From contig JANQAI010000011.1 of NCBI GenBank assembly GCA_024707145.1, forward strand, positions 1,054,001 through 1,118,000: a DNA stretch of 64,000 nucleotides. Direction: 5' to 3'. Below are positions 25,453 through 36,100 of the stretch, piece after piece. The notes beneath the pieces were generated by a model that did not search any database, was not told where the DNA came from, and saw only the letters and a program-made list of their open reading frames with translations. The first letter of the stretch is position 1. Each line of letters opens with the position of its first letter. The position numbers and the translations under genes were made by a program. This DNA comes from Magnetospirillum sp. (GTDB lineage Bacteria; Pseudomonadota; Alphaproteobacteria; Rhodospirillales; Magnetospirillaceae).

Positions 25453-26520
25453 TCACTCTCCCGGACAGCCGAGGTCGAGCACCACCTCGCCGGGCCGGCC
25501 GCGCGGGCGGGTGGTCAACCAGCTGGTCCAGCCCAGGCGCGGCGCGCGGCGCGGATTGGCCGTCCACAGCCGCATGGGTGGCACCTGGCCCGGAGGCACC
25601 ACCAGCTTGAGTTCCACCTGGGTGGAGCCGCTCAGCGCGTAGCCCAGCAGCGTGCGCAGGGCACGATGGGTTTCGCTGCCCGGCAGGAAGCGCAGCAGGC
25701 GGTTGAGCGACAGCGGCCCCAGCTCCATGCGGATGGCGGCCGACTGGTCCCATACCCGTCGCCCCAGCACCGCCCCCTGGCCCAGCCGCACGTTGCGGCC
25801 GGGCCGGCCCAGCACGGTGTACTGCTCGGGGTCCAGGCGCAGCCAGCGGCCGACGAACGGAGTCCCCTTCACCGGCACGGCGAAGGCATGGATCAACAGG
25901 CGTTCGAGCGCATGCAGGCTGACCGGCCGCTGGTTCAGCAGGCCGGCGCATTCCAGCAGGGCCCGCTCATGCCCGTGCAGGCGGGCGCGCGGCTTGCGCC
26001 CGAGGGATTGGCGCAGGCCGGGGGTGCGCAGACCGAGCAAAGCCCACAGCAGGGCGGCGAACTGGGTGTCCTCGGGCCGTCCCGGCTGCAAGGCGGGGCG
26101 ATGGGCCCGCTTGGCGCGGACGAACAGCGACAGCAGGCGGTGGTTGAAGGAGTCCAGGAAATCGCGGATGCCGTCATCGCCCCGGCGCGACCGCTCCAGC
26201 GCCAGTTCCGACACCGGCGGCGGCAGCGGCCCAAAGGCGCCGCCCAGGCTGAGGAAGGCCGAGGTCAGGACGGGCATGCCGCCGTCGCCCTCCTGCTGCC
26301 AACCGGCCACGTCGCTGGCGGGGAAGCCGCGCGACAGGCTGCCTTTCAGCCGCACCGCCTCGCGCGCAGGGTCGATCCCCTGCCCCAGCGGCACCGCCTC
26401 GGGTCGGGCGTATTCCGCCAGCCGCACCGCCTGCAGCAAGGCGAAACGGTGCGGCTCGCCGGCCAGGCGCCGGATCAGAGAACGAGCGCTTCGCCCGACA
26501 TCGGCGGCCATGTGGTCCAT
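25453..26520 (-). CDS. tssG: type VI secretion baseplate subunit TssG
   Basis: The 355-residue protein is the TssG (ImpH/VasB) baseplate wedge component: the family-typical N-terminus (LIRRLAGEPHRFALLQAVRLAE), the middle SFNHRLLSLFVRAKRAHRP and the C-terminal GPLSLNRLLRFLPGS are all recognisable. It assembles with TssF, TssE and TssK. Its start overlaps the end of tssF by 46 bases (or 37 if ATG 26511 is used), the usual tssF-tssG coupling. No frameshift seen. Confidence 0.93.
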   Translation of the reverse strand: MDHMAADVGRSARSLIRRLAGEPHRFALLQAVRLAEYARPEAVPLGQGIDPAREAVRLKGSLSRGFPASDVAGWQQEGDGGMPVLTSAFLSLGGAFGPLPPPVSELALERSRRGDDGIRDFLDSFNHRLLSLFVRAKRAHRPALQPGRPEDTQFAALLWALLGLRTPGLRQSLGRKPRARLHGHERALLECAGLLNQRPVSLHALERLLIHAFAVPVKGTPFVGRWLRLDPEQYTVLGRPGRNVRLGQGAVLGRRVWDQSAAIRMELGPLSLNRLLRFLPGSETHRALRTLLGYALSGSTQVELKLVVPPGQVPPMRLWTANPRRAPRLGWTSWLTTRPRGRPGEVVLDLGCPGE

Positions 26521-28282
26521 ACCCCGTCAAGCCGGCGCGAACGCACCACCAGTTCGGTGAAGTGGTTGACGCCGGAATACAGTCCCAGGAAACGCGCCAG
26601 CACGGCGGTGAACAGGTACAGGCCGATGCCGCCCTGGCGGTCGTCCACCGCCAGCGTCAGCTCGGTGCCCCGGCAGAACCCGCGCCAGGCGTCGGCACCG
26701 ATGCGGCGCACCACCCGGCGGCTGGACAGGCTTTCCAGCGCGTCCACCACCTGATGGCCGGCGGCGGAACGCTGCGCCGCGTAGAGGCGCAGGATTTCCT
26801 TCAGCGCCGCGAGGCTGTCGGCGCCACCCGCCAGCGACAGATGGTTGAGCGACAGGTGCGATACCAGCTGCCACAGGGTCTCGCCATCCTCGGGCGGCGC
26901 CAACTGGGCGGTGGGACGGGTGACGCAGCGGATGGCGGTGACCGGCGCGCTGAGTTCCATCTCCAGCGGAGTGCCGGCGGGCATCTGGTCGGCGATGCCG
27001 CGATTGGTGCACAGGGTATGGGCGAACACCACCGACTGCGCCGGCCGGGCGGGGTTCAAGCCGAGATCCTTGAACGAGAGCAGCAGGTCGGTGCCGGGCA
27101 TGTCGGCCCGGTTGCTGGGCTGACGCCGCGCCATCCAGAAGCATTCGCGCCCACCGGGGCGGCCGAGATGGGCCACCGAGAAGAACGGACGGATGGTGGC
27201 GCTGTCGTCATCCACCGCCGCCGTGGCCGACACCTTGAGCACCGAGTGGATTTCCGTCGAGCGTTCCCACCGGGTGTCGGGGTTGAGGCGGTATTCCACC
27301 TGGGTGTGGTCCAGGCGGATGGGCTCGCTGGTCTTGGGGAACAGGTTGACCATGGGGGTGCAGCCCAGTTGCAGGCTGTCGTGGTCCAGCACCAGCCCGG
27401 CGGGCGGGCGGCGCGCCAGCAGGAACAGCAGGTCCACCTGCCGCCCCGTCCCCAAGGGCGGCAGCCCGGCCACGTCGAGGAACAGGAACTTCTCGGGAAA
27501 GACGAAGAATTCCTGCAGCAGGCGATAGCCCTGGTGGGCGGTTTCAGGATGGGGCAGCGCCGCCTCGTCGGCGGCGAATCCCACGGGTTCGACAGTGATG
27601 GCGGCGCTGCCGGGCAGCGCCTCCTCCCCGCCGGCGGCACGGCGCGGACTTCCCGCAGCTGGCCGCACAGCCCCTCGTACAGGGCCTCGGCGGTGGCGGG
27701 ATTGGCGTCGATGAAGAAGCGCAGCCGTTCGGGCGCCATCTCGGCGAAGCTGCGGTTGCCCAGGCAGGCCAGCCGCACCCGCAGCACCGCGCCCACGTCT
27801 GTGCGGTCCTCGGGCAGGGCCGAGGGCGGCAGCAACTCCACCGCCTCCACCCGGATGGGCCACAGGGTGACCGGGGTGCACGTGCGGAAGCGGCAGCCGA
27901 CACCGTCCTCGGCGGTGGCGTGCAGGGCGGTGTGACGCGGCACCACCACGCCCATGGCGGCGCGGGAATGGGCGGCATCGGTCTCGAAGCGGGCGATGGC
28001 CAGCGACGGTACCGGCGCGGTGAGATGGGGATAGAGCACCCCAAGCAGCGCCGCCGGCACCAGCGGGAAGTCGGCCTCGATCTCGCGCTGGATGCGGGCG
28101 GTAAGGAAGGCGAAGGATTCGATCAGCCGCTGCACCTGGGGATCGGCCGAGCCTTCACGCCCCAGTTCCAGGCGGCGGGCAAGCTTGGGATGCTTTTGCG
28201 CGAACTCGCCACCGACCTGGCGCAGATAGGTCAACTCGTTCACATAGGCGCGCAGCAGGGTGTCGTTGGTGTCAGCCGCCAT
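26475..28282 (-). CDS. tssF: type VI secretion baseplate subunit TssF, frameshifted as read
   Basis: TssF (ImpG/VasA) forms the baseplate wedge with TssG. The N-terminus (YVNELTYLRQVGGEFAQKHP) and the rest (FPEKFLFLDVAGLPPLG, FYSGVNHFTELV-like end) lie in two frames. The switch is at a G4 run (plus-strand C4 at 27626-27629): adding one G gives a continuous 602-residue protein, the normal family length. The first frame ends shortly after the run in low-complexity shadow sequence. It overlaps tssE by 11 bases. A run-length error is likelier than loss of function. Confidence 0.9.
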
Positions 28283-28739
28283 CCACCGGCCCGCCGTCCA
28301 AGGGAACCGCGAAGGACACCGGTTCGCGCTGACCTTCCATGAGCAGCCAGCCGGAAATCTCGGCCACCAAGGCGTCGCCCCGTCCCGCCGCCAGCCGCAC
28401 CGACACCTGCGGGTCGCCCAGGCGCGGCTCGAAGGCGCGAATGGCGGCCTGCACCTGGAGGGCCAGACGCGCCCGCGCCTCGGGATCGCCCGGCGTGGTC
28501 AGGGCGCCGTCTGGAATGCCGTAATCCACCGTGCTGCGTTCGCGCCCGGCCAGTTCATCCATGCCCACCGGAACGCGGGTGGACAGCAGGCGCTCCAGTT
28601 CGAACGCCACCGAAGCCTTGCAGCCCTCGCGGTCGTGCAGGATGAACGGGTGGGGCTCGCGCCGGCCGTGGGCCAGGTCGACCAGACGCTCGAACAGCAG
28701 CGCGCGGGCGCCCTCGACCGCGGCCAGGGCCGAGGGCAC
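28272..28739 (-). CDS. tssE: type VI secretion baseplate subunit TssE (gp25-like)
   Basis: A 155-residue gp25-like lysozyme-fold protein without lytic function, which nucleates sheath assembly at the baseplate. The EPR-type core of the family is visible as AIRAFEPRLGDPQVSV. The N-terminal half (SVAFELERLLSTR, STVDYGIPD) matches the family too. It lies 3 bases after hcp and overlaps tssF, so it is embedded in the operon. Confidence 0.9.
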   Translation of the reverse strand: MPSALAAVEGARALLFERLVDLAHGRREPHPFILHDREGCKASVAFELERLLSTRVPVGMDELAGRERSTVDYGIPDGALTTPGDPEARARLALQVQAAIRAFEPRLGDPQVSVRLAAGRGDALVAEISGWLLMEGQREPVSFAVPLDGGPVDGG

Positions 28740-28742
28740 CGT

Positions 28743-29234
28743 TTACTCCACCTTCTGCAGGGCGAGGTCGTGGGACGACACCTTGTTGCCGTCGTTGCCC
28801 GCGCCCGGCACCTTCTGCTCCACATAGGTGTACTTCACCTTGCTGTAGGACAGGGTGATGGTCTCGGTGGCGAGGTCGCCGGTGCCGCCGCCGATGGAGA
28901 TGTTGGAGATGATCACGTTGGTCAGCTCCACCTTCAGGTACTCGATCAGCGCGTCGCCGTCCGAGCGGTAGGCGGTGAAGGTGGCGGTGGCGATGGTCTT
29001 GCCATTCCAGCACGCCTTCATCAGCGGCACACTGGCGACGTCGATATACTTGGTGAACGAGAAGTCCGAGTGGTTGGCCTGTTCCACGGTGCCGCCGCCC
29101 GCCGACGAGCGGGTGGCCGAGGTGGGCTGGTTGAAGGAATGGCTCCACGACAGCACCTGGATGTCCTTGTCGTGCCCCTCGACTTGGCACTCGCCGTCGA
29201 TGCTGTCGATCTTGATGAAGAAATTGGTGGCCAT
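28743..29234 (-). CDS. hcp: Hcp tube protein (TssD)
   Basis: A 163-residue Hcp: FFIKIDSIDGECQ at the start, IQVLSWSHSF and the late TLSYSKVKYTYVEQ strand are the diagnostic family segments. Hcp hexamers stack into the inner tube and are expelled with VgrG. GATTAGGCCG precedes ATG 29234, with no strong ribosome site apart from the GGGGG upstream. A single hcp gene is present in the locus. Confidence 0.96.
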   Translation of the reverse strand: MATNFFIKIDSIDGECQVEGHDKDIQVLSWSHSFNQPTSATRSSAGGGTVEQANHSDFSFTKYIDVASVPLMKACWNGKTIATATFTAYRSDGDALIEYLKVELTNVIISNISIGGGTGDLATETITLSYSKVKYTYVEQKVPGAGNDGNKVSSHDLALQKVE

Positions 29235-29252
29235 CGGCCTAATCCCCCCTTA

Positions 29253-30716
29253 TCAGGCCGCCGGCGGCGGCAGTTCGGCCACCAGCCGGATGGACGCGGT
29301 CAGTTCTTCCAGTTGGAAGTGCGGGCGCAGGAACACCACCGCGTTGTAGCAGCCCGGCTTGCCCGGAATGTCGGACACGTCCACCCGGCCCTCGCGCAGG
29401 GGATATTGGGCCTTGATGCTCTGGCCCGCGTCGTCCTGGCCCAGCACGTACATGCTCATCCAGGTGTTGAGGTAGGTGGAGACGTTGTCGCGCGTCATGA
29501 AGCTGCCGATCTTGTCGCGCATGATCACCTTGATGTAATGGGCGAAGCGCGAGGCGTTGAGGATGTAGGGCAGCAGCGCCGACAGCCGCGAATTGGCGTT
29601 GGCCTGGGCGGTGTTGTAGAGCTTGGGCTTGTTGCAGGTGGCGCCGCCGAAGAACGCCGCGTAATCGGTGTTCTTGCAATGCACCAGCGAGATGAAGCCC
29701 AGGTCCGACAGCTCCTTCTCGCGCCGATCGGTGATGGACACCTCGGTGGGGCATTTCAGCGCGATGTCGCCGTCGGGGCTGCGGAAGGTGTGGGCCGGCA
29801 GCCCCTCGACCTTGCCGCCGCCTTCCACGCCGCGGATGGCGGCGGTCCAGCCGAATTGCGAGAAGGCCTGGCCGATGCGCTGGCCCAGCACATAGGCGGC
29901 GTTGCCCCACAGATAGCGGGAATGGTCGAGGCCGTCGCATTCCTCCACGTAGTTGAAGCCTTCCACCGGCACGGTGTCGGGCCCGTAGGGAAGGCGCAGC
30001 AGCACGCGCGGCAGCGCCAGCGTGACGTAGCGCGAATCCTCGCTGTTGCGGAACGAGCGCCACTTGATCAGTTCGATGCTCTCGAAGATCTTCGCCAGGT
30101 CGCGCGGCAGTCCCAGTTCGGTGAAGCTGTCCATGTCGAACAGACGCGGATGGGGCGCGGCGATGAAGGGCGCATGGGCGGCGGCGGCCACGTTGGAAAC
30201 CTTTTCCAGCAGCGCCATGTCCTGGGGATGGCGGCCGAACTCGTAATCGCCGATCAGCACGCTGTAGGGCGTGCCGCCGAAGGTGCCGTATTCCTCTTCG
30301 TAGACCTTCTTGAACAGGGCGGACTGGTCGAACTCCACCGCCTTCTCCAGGTCCTTGAGCAGGTCCAGCTTGGAGATGTTGAGCAGGCGGATCTTCAGCA
30401 TGGTGCTGGTTTCGGTATTGAACACCAGATAGGCCAGCCCGCGCCACGACGCTTCCAGCTTCTGGAAGTCGGGGTGGTGCATGATCTCGTTGACCTGGTT
30501 GGTCAACAGTTCGTCGATATGGGCGATGTGGTCGGTGATGAGCGCGATGAGGTCGTTGGCAACGGTGCCGCCGGTCTCGGCCAGCACGTTGTTGACGAAC
30601 TCGGCCAGCAGTTCGCGGGCATAGATGCGCTGGGAATCCTCGCGCGCCATCTTGCCTTCGACGAAGATCTGGTCGATCAGGCTCGGGACTTCGGTCGTAG
30701 TGGTCTCGTCGGCCAT
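29253..30716 (-). CDS. tssC: type VI secretion contractile sheath large subunit TssC
   Basis: The 487-residue large sheath protein, with the family marks DFQKLEASWRGLAYLV, GDYEFG, FIAAPHPRLF, LPRVLLRLPYG, and the C-terminal NTWMSMYVLGQDD followed by the EGRVDVSDIPGKPG strand that interlocks subunits. It polymerises with TssB around the Hcp tube. ClpV normally recycles this sheath, but no clpV gene is in the window. Confidence 0.97.
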   Translation of the reverse strand: MADETTTTEVPSLIDQIFVEGKMAREDSQRIYARELLAEFVNNVLAETGGTVANDLIALITDHIAHIDELLTNQVNEIMHHPDFQKLEASWRGLAYLVFNTETSTMLKIRLLNISKLDLLKDLEKAVEFDQSALFKKVYEEEYGTFGGTPYSVLIGDYEFGRHPQDMALLEKVSNVAAAAHAPFIAAPHPRLFDMDSFTELGLPRDLAKIFESIELIKWRSFRNSEDSRYVTLALPRVLLRLPYGPDTVPVEGFNYVEECDGLDHSRYLWGNAAYVLGQRIGQAFSQFGWTAAIRGVEGGGKVEGLPAHTFRSPDGDIALKCPTEVSITDRREKELSDLGFISLVHCKNTDYAAFFGGATCNKPKLYNTAQANANSRLSALLPYILNASRFAHYIKVIMRDKIGSFMTRDNVSTYLNTWMSMYVLGQDDAGQSIKAQYPLREGRVDVSDIPGKPGCYNAVVFLRPHFQLEELTASIRLVAELPPPAA

Positions 30717-30768
30717 CGCTGCCTCGTGTCCTCGATGGGTCTAAACGGATGGGGTGGGCGGGCGGCCG

Positions 30769-31291
30769 CTATTCGGCGGCTTCCTCGGCCGCCGCGGGAG
30801 CGAGCAGCTTCTTCAGCCTCCTCCTGCTTCTCCGGGCTTTCGGCCACCTGCTTGAGCAGGCTCTCCAGCTTGTCGTTGCCGTCCAGCTTGGTCAGCAGGT
30901 CGCGCAGGCGCTCGCGCGCCTCGTAGAGCTTGCGCAGCGGTTCGACCTGCTTGAGCACCTCGGCGGGGGCGAAGTCGTCCATGTGCTGGAAAATCAGCTC
31001 GGCCGACAGCTGGTCCTCGGAATCGGGCACCAGCTTGTTGGGCACGCGGAGCGCCAGCCGGGGACGGATCGAGGCGAGCACTTCATTGAAGTTGTCGCGG
31101 TCGATCTCGACGAATTTACGGTCCTTGACCGGCGGCAGCGCCTCGGCCGGCTGCCCGGACAGGTCGGCCAGCACGCCGATGATGTAGGGCAGTTCCTTGC
31201 GCTCGATGGCGCCGCCGGTCTCCACGTCGTAGGTGATCTTGACGCGCGGTGGACGAACTCTCAGCAGTTTATGTTGAGTGCTTTCAGCCAT
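30769..31291 (-). CDS. tssB: type VI secretion sheath small subunit TssB, C-terminus frameshifted as read
   Basis: TssB (VipA) pairs with TssC. The N-terminus (KLLRVRPPRVKITYDVETGG), IIGVLADLSG and the DFAPAEVLKQVEPLRKL region are standard. As read, the tail becomes Arg-rich junk and overlaps tssC by 40 bases. At 30815-30819 the plus strand reads AGCCT; with AGCT the tail becomes QEELKKLLAPAAAEEAAE, stopping at 30769 and removing the overlap. The restored 173-residue length is normal. The AGCT insertion recurs in six other genes here. Confidence 0.9.
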
Positions 31292-31385
31292 CGAGGCGCT
31301 TCCCTCTCCCCTTGGAGTTGTGCGCGTTTCGCGCAGGAATAACCCTGACTCGCATCGATAGCCGAGTCAAACCATTTATGGCACG

Positions 31386-32480
31386 TTAATGTTGCATTTC
31401 GCTCTCTTTTGGCGTGATCAGTTCCATAATCGTCGCCAAATCATTGCGGCCCTGCGCCATGTCGATCAGCAATTGATGCAATGGCATGCGCCCCCAGGCG
31501 TGCACCCGGCGCAGGACATAAGGCGTCGGGCTGTGCGGCTCGGTCCGCATCAGGTAGTCGGCGATCTCGCTGAGGCGGCGATAGGCGTCCTCGCGGCTGG
31601 CGATGGGACCGTCGGCGACGGCCGCCACCGGGCTGCTGTTGGCCTCGGTCATGTTCAATTCTCCGTCGTCGGCCGGATCGGAAACGGGCTCGGGAGGCTG
31701 GCTGGCGGGAATGACGGTGCCGAGCCACGCCGTCATCTCGCCCAGCAGGCCCCGCAGCGCCTCCAGGGACGGCGCCTCGCGCCGGCAGGCGTCGTCCAGC
31801 AGACCGTCCAGGCGCTCCAGGGCGGCCAGGCCGCCGGTCAGATTGGCGCGCAGGCGCTCCAGCAGCGGCACCGGCGAGGCGAAGGCCGAGGCCTCGAACG
31901 CCGCCAGGGTCAGCCCCCCCTTCTTGGCGGCGCCGCGGGATTCCAGCAGCCGCGCGGTCTCGTAATCGCCCCAGCTGTAGCTCACCGCCTCGTTCTGGCC
32001 CGAGCGGGTGATCGGCAGGGTGCGCAGCACGCGCGGCAGGCGGGCGTTGAGCAGGGCGATGGCGTTGGCGCGGCCGGACAGGTCGCCATCCTCGTCCACC
32101 CGCGGGTGCAGGCCGGGCCAGAAACGCCGACACAGGGCCTCGATCATGGACAGGGCCGGGCCCAGCCCGGCGAAGCCGTCGCGATTGACCAGCGCCTCGG
32201 CCAGCCGGGCCGCCACCCTCAGATCCTTGGACCGCCGTGCCAGCACTTTCTGGCACAGCGCCACCACCTGGTCCCAATCCGCCTGCTTGCGGTCGTGCAC
32301 CCACACACCCTGGGGCAGGTCGTCGTCGGAACGCCGGGCCTCGTCGATGTCGTGGAACGGGCTGTCGGCGGCATCGTGCAGGTCGGCGCCGCAGCCATCC
32401 CCTTCGGCCAGCGGCGCCAGGATCGCGTCCAGGTCCAGCACGGTGGCGCCGTGCGGGCGCCGGTCTCGCATCTCAGTCAT
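31386..32480 (-). CDS. tssA: type VI secretion protein TssA (ImpA N-terminal domain)
   Basis: The 364-residue protein has an ImpA-type N-terminal domain (LAPLAEGDGCGADLH, DWDQVVALCQKVLARRSKDLR, GLHPRVDEDGD) and a shorter C-terminal part ending in SREDAYRRLSEIADYLMRTEPHSP. TssA coordinates tube and sheath growth and caps the distal end. Its start overlaps the HTH/coiled-coil gene by eight bases. It is separated from tssB by 94 bases, the longest gap in this half of the operon. Confidence 0.9.
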   Translation of the reverse strand: MTEMRDRRPHGATVLDLDAILAPLAEGDGCGADLHDAADSPFHDIDEARRSDDDLPQGVWVHDRKQADWDQVVALCQKVLARRSKDLRVAARLAEALVNRDGFAGLGPALSMIEALCRRFWPGLHPRVDEDGDLSGRANAIALLNARLPRVLRTLPITRSGQNEAVSYSWGDYETARLLESRGAAKKGGLTLAAFEASAFASPVPLLERLRANLTGGLAALERLDGLLDDACRREAPSLEALRGLLGEMTAWLGTVIPASQPPEPVSDPADDGELNMTEANSSPVAAVADGPIASREDAYRRLSEIADYLMRTEPHSPTPYVLRRVHAWGRMPLHQLLIDMAQGRNDLATIMELITPKESEMQH

Positions 32481-33063
32481 GGGGCCCCTCCCCCGTATCC
32501 GTCGGCCGTGCCCGGAAACTGGTGGGCAGCATGCGCTCCAGTAACGACTTCACCACCGTGGACAGGCGCTGGCCCAGCACCTTGTGTTCGCTTTGCAGCG
32601 TGGCCACCAGCACCCGCTCCAGCCGCGCCAGGTTCTGCCGCAGGCCTTCGTTCTGGGCCAGGACGGCGTCCAGGCGCTGCTGCAGCACCCGCACCTGCAG
32701 CGACAATTCCTCGATGCGGACGGACGCCGACACCGCCGGAGCCTCGCCCTCGTTGGCGGGCACCGGCGTCACCGGCGGTGCCGACACCACCACCACCGGC
32801 CGCAAGGGGACCAGCCCCACCGGCTCGGCATAGGGAATGCGCGCCTCGTCGCCGTCCAGCAGGTGGCAGACGACGGAATAGCTCATGCCCAGGCTGGCGG
32901 CGATGCGGCGATAGCTCCACCCCTCCTTGCGCAGGCGGCGGGCACGGCGATTGCGCTCCTCCTCGCCCAGGGAATGGGGCGAAGGACCGGCGCGCTTGCC
33001 GTTGCCAATGCCGTTGGCGAGGCCGACGTTGATCGTGACGTGGCCATTGACCCCTTGCGCCAT
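32473..33063 (-). CDS. HTH and coiled-coil protein of the T6SS operon, unknown role
   Basis: A 196-residue protein. Residues about 33-70 form a helix-turn-helix of resolvase/sigma region 4 type (RRARRLRKEGWSYRRIAASLGMSYSVVCHLLDG). After a Pro/Val-rich linker, residues about 115-180 form a coiled coil (IEELSLQVRVLQQRLDAVL... LRQNLARLERVL). It is translationally coupled to tssA (eight-base overlap) and follows tssM by 61 bases. It is not one of the standard Tss proteins. A DNA-binding regulator of the locus is the simplest reading; a structural coiled-coil partner of TssA is the alternative. Confidence 0.6.
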   Translation of the reverse strand: MAQGVNGHVTINVGLANGIGNGKRAGPSPHSLGEEERNRRARRLRKEGWSYRRIAASLGMSYSVVCHLLDGDEARIPYAEPVGLVPLRPVVVVSAPPVTPVPANEGEAPAVSASVRIEELSLQVRVLQQRLDAVLAQNEGLRQNLARLERVLVATLQSEHKVLGQRLSTVVKSLLERMLPTSFRARPTDTGEGPHD

Positions 33064-33124
33064 CCACCAGCCTTCACAGGTATCACCCGAACACTATACG
33101 TGCGAAGCCAGTATCGACCAACAT

Positions 33125-36100
33125 TCATTCTCTCCAAGCGGGAATCTGCTGCACCTGTATATCCGCATCAGGAGATGCTGCGGGAAAAGCGGGCAGCGCC
33201 AGCGCCTGCTTGTCCTCGGGCTTTCCCGGCACCCTGACCAGGGTAGTCAGACCCAGGCGCAGGAAGGCTTCCACCTGCACCGCATTGCGCGGACCGGAAA
33301 CGGCGTCGGGATTGCGCTGCATGTCCACCACCAGCCGCAAGGGGTGCGGCCGGCGGTCGGGCAGCTCGGCCAACCGGCCGGCACCGGGCGCCAGTTGCCC
33401 CATCAGCGACAGCAGCGCCCACGGATCGGCGGCTTCCCAGGTGACCATCATGCCATCCACCCGGTAACGGCCCTGAGGGTCCGGCGCGGGCATGGCCGGC
33501 CCGTTGCGGGCGAAGCGCACCGACAGCCGCACCGGCTGGCCGGTGCTCCACACTGCCCGGCGCTTGGGTTCTTGCGACGACAGCCGCTGGTCGGCGCCCA
33601 GGTCCAGCACCCATTCCATGATCTGGTTGCCACCCTGGTCGCGGGCGGCGTTGGTGCGGAAATCGGCCTCCACCTCGTAAGTGAGCGGCTGCTCCAGGGT
33701 GGGGTCCACCAGCATGGGCGCCAGCGCCTTCTGCACGTCGGCCAAGGCAGCCATGAAGGCGGCGGCGCGGCTGCCCGCCGCCGCTTCCAGCGCAACGCGC
33801 GGTGCGACCTTTTCCTGCGCCAGCGCATAGAAGAACTGGCGCACCATGGCCGGGTCGGCGCGCGGGGTGGCCGGGCGGGGATCGTCGGCGAAGGGGAAGC
33901 GCCCGGCCAGGGTGTCGTTGAACAGGTCGTGCAGCCGCACGTAACGGCGACGGATGCGCTCGCCGCCCAGTTCGCCGCAACGTCTGGCGATGCCGGCCTT
34001 CAGGTCGTCCAATTGCCGGGCGAACAGGTCGCCGCCCGGCGTGGGCGGACCGCCCAGCCCCTCGCAGCGGGCCGGATCGATCTGGTCCATCTCGGTCAGG
34101 ATGAACTGCTCCAGCCGTCGCAGCGAGGAATCCGGCGCCTTCTGTTCATAACGGGTCAGCGCGCGGACGATTCCCTGCCACTTGGCCGCCAGTTCGCGGG
34201 CGCGGCCGTCGCCGGGCAGCGCGGTGACCACGCGAATCAGCGGGCCGGCATAATCGCGGGCGATCTGTGCCAAGCTCTCGCGGTTGGCCTCCACCATCAG
34301 CGCCAACTCGGCCGCGCTGGGCGCGCGGAAGGTGCGCGCGGCGAACGGCAGACTGCCATCCCACCAGTCAAAGGGTGGGATACGGTCGGCCAGGAACAGG
34401 CCGGCCGAGAGGGCATCCACCTCGCTCAACAGGCGGCCGGCCTGGACCTGGAGCAAGGTTTCCAGCTGCACCGCCAGCCCGTCCATCTTGGCGCGGCGCA
34501 ACTGGTCGCTGATGCCGCCCAGTTGCTGGCTGACGGTGGCCAGGGCCCGCAATTCGCCCTCGATCTGGTACGGTCCCGAGGCCGCGCGGTCGCCCGGACG
34601 GGCGGCCAGGGCCAGGGCGCTGCCGACGCGCAGATTGACCTGGTCGAAGGCGGCCAGCTCGGCCGAGAAGGCCAGGTCCGGCGGCATCTTCAGGGCATCG
34701 CCGGCAATGAAGGCGTGATAGTCGTCCAGCAGGCGCTGCGCCGATTTCAGCCACTGCCCGTCCCACAATACCGGCCGGCCGCCGGTGGGCAGGGCCGGCG
34801 CCGTGGGCATGGGATCGGACATGAAGGAGCGCACCATCAAATCGTCCAGCTGCTTCTTCAGCGTGACCATGCCGGGCGCCAGCACCGCCTTGCCGTCCTC
34901 CAACTGCAGCAGCGGCATGCTCTGCACCGCCAGCAGCGAGAAGAGCTGCTGGCGCGCTTCGATCAGGCGCTTCTCGCCCATCTCGCGCAGGGACGTCCCC
35001 AGGCCGCGCGGCACCACCGACACCTTTTCGACGCGCATCAGCGCCTCGTCGAAGGCCGTGCCCAGTTCGGTACCGGTGCCGTTGATCCAGCCGTAGCTTT
35101 GCGAATCCAGTTCCCGCCCCACCGTCTGGAACTGCTTCTGCAACTCGGTCAGGCGGGCCATGGCGGCCTCGGGATTCTTCTCGTCACCGCCGTCGCGGCT
35201 GAGCCTGGGCGATACGCTCCAGCCGGCGGCGCAGCCCGCGCTCGTCGAAGCGGGCGCGATAGGCGGCGGCGAACAGGTTGCGCAAGCCCTTCTCGGCCTG
35301 GGTGCCCACCGTTTCGATGGGACGGACGCTGGAGAACCCCAGGGCCTTCTGGTAGAGCCGGGCGTTCTCGCGAAAGCCCGAGGGCAGTTCCACGTCGAGC
35401 GTATAGCGCACCAGGGTCGCCACCGCCTCCGCCCGGTGGGATTTCGGCAGGTCCAGATAGGTGTGGTAGGCGCCGTCGAACTCGGCCACCCGTCCGGTGG
35501 CGCGCACCAATTGCTGCGCCACGTCGCCGTCGCCGCGCAGATTCTGGGCCTCCTCGGCCAGGATGGCCGGCAGCCGTGCCTCCAGCCGGCGACGCATCTC
35601 GCGCATGATCAGGGCGTCGTATCCCACGGCGATGGCATGCTCGATGACTTCGTCGGGATCGCGCACATAGGAGGTGGGCGCCAACGGCGTGGTCAGGGAG
35701 GTGACGTTCATCCGCACCATCTCCTGCAGCAGCCGTACCGAGGCACCCTGGACGAAGGCCGGCCCGGCCGCATCGCCGCCGCGCGCCATCTGCCGCAGGT
35801 CGGCGTCGATGGTCGTCAGTAGCGGCGTCATGCCGCCGGCCGTCTGCGGCGCCTGGAAATGCAACCCGATCAGGCCCGCCGCCGACACCGCCAGCAAGAC
35901 CGCCAGACCGCCTTGCGCCAGACGCAGATGGCGCGTGCGCACGTTGAGCACCCCGCCCACCGGCCGCACCAGCCGATGCTCGGGAAACACCTTGTCGTTG
36001 AACAGGCCTGGGGCGAAGGCCATGCCGCCCGCCGTTCCCGGCGCGGCACCCGCCAGGTAGAGGCCACGGAACAGGAAGGCCTCCTGATAGGCCGAGGGCT

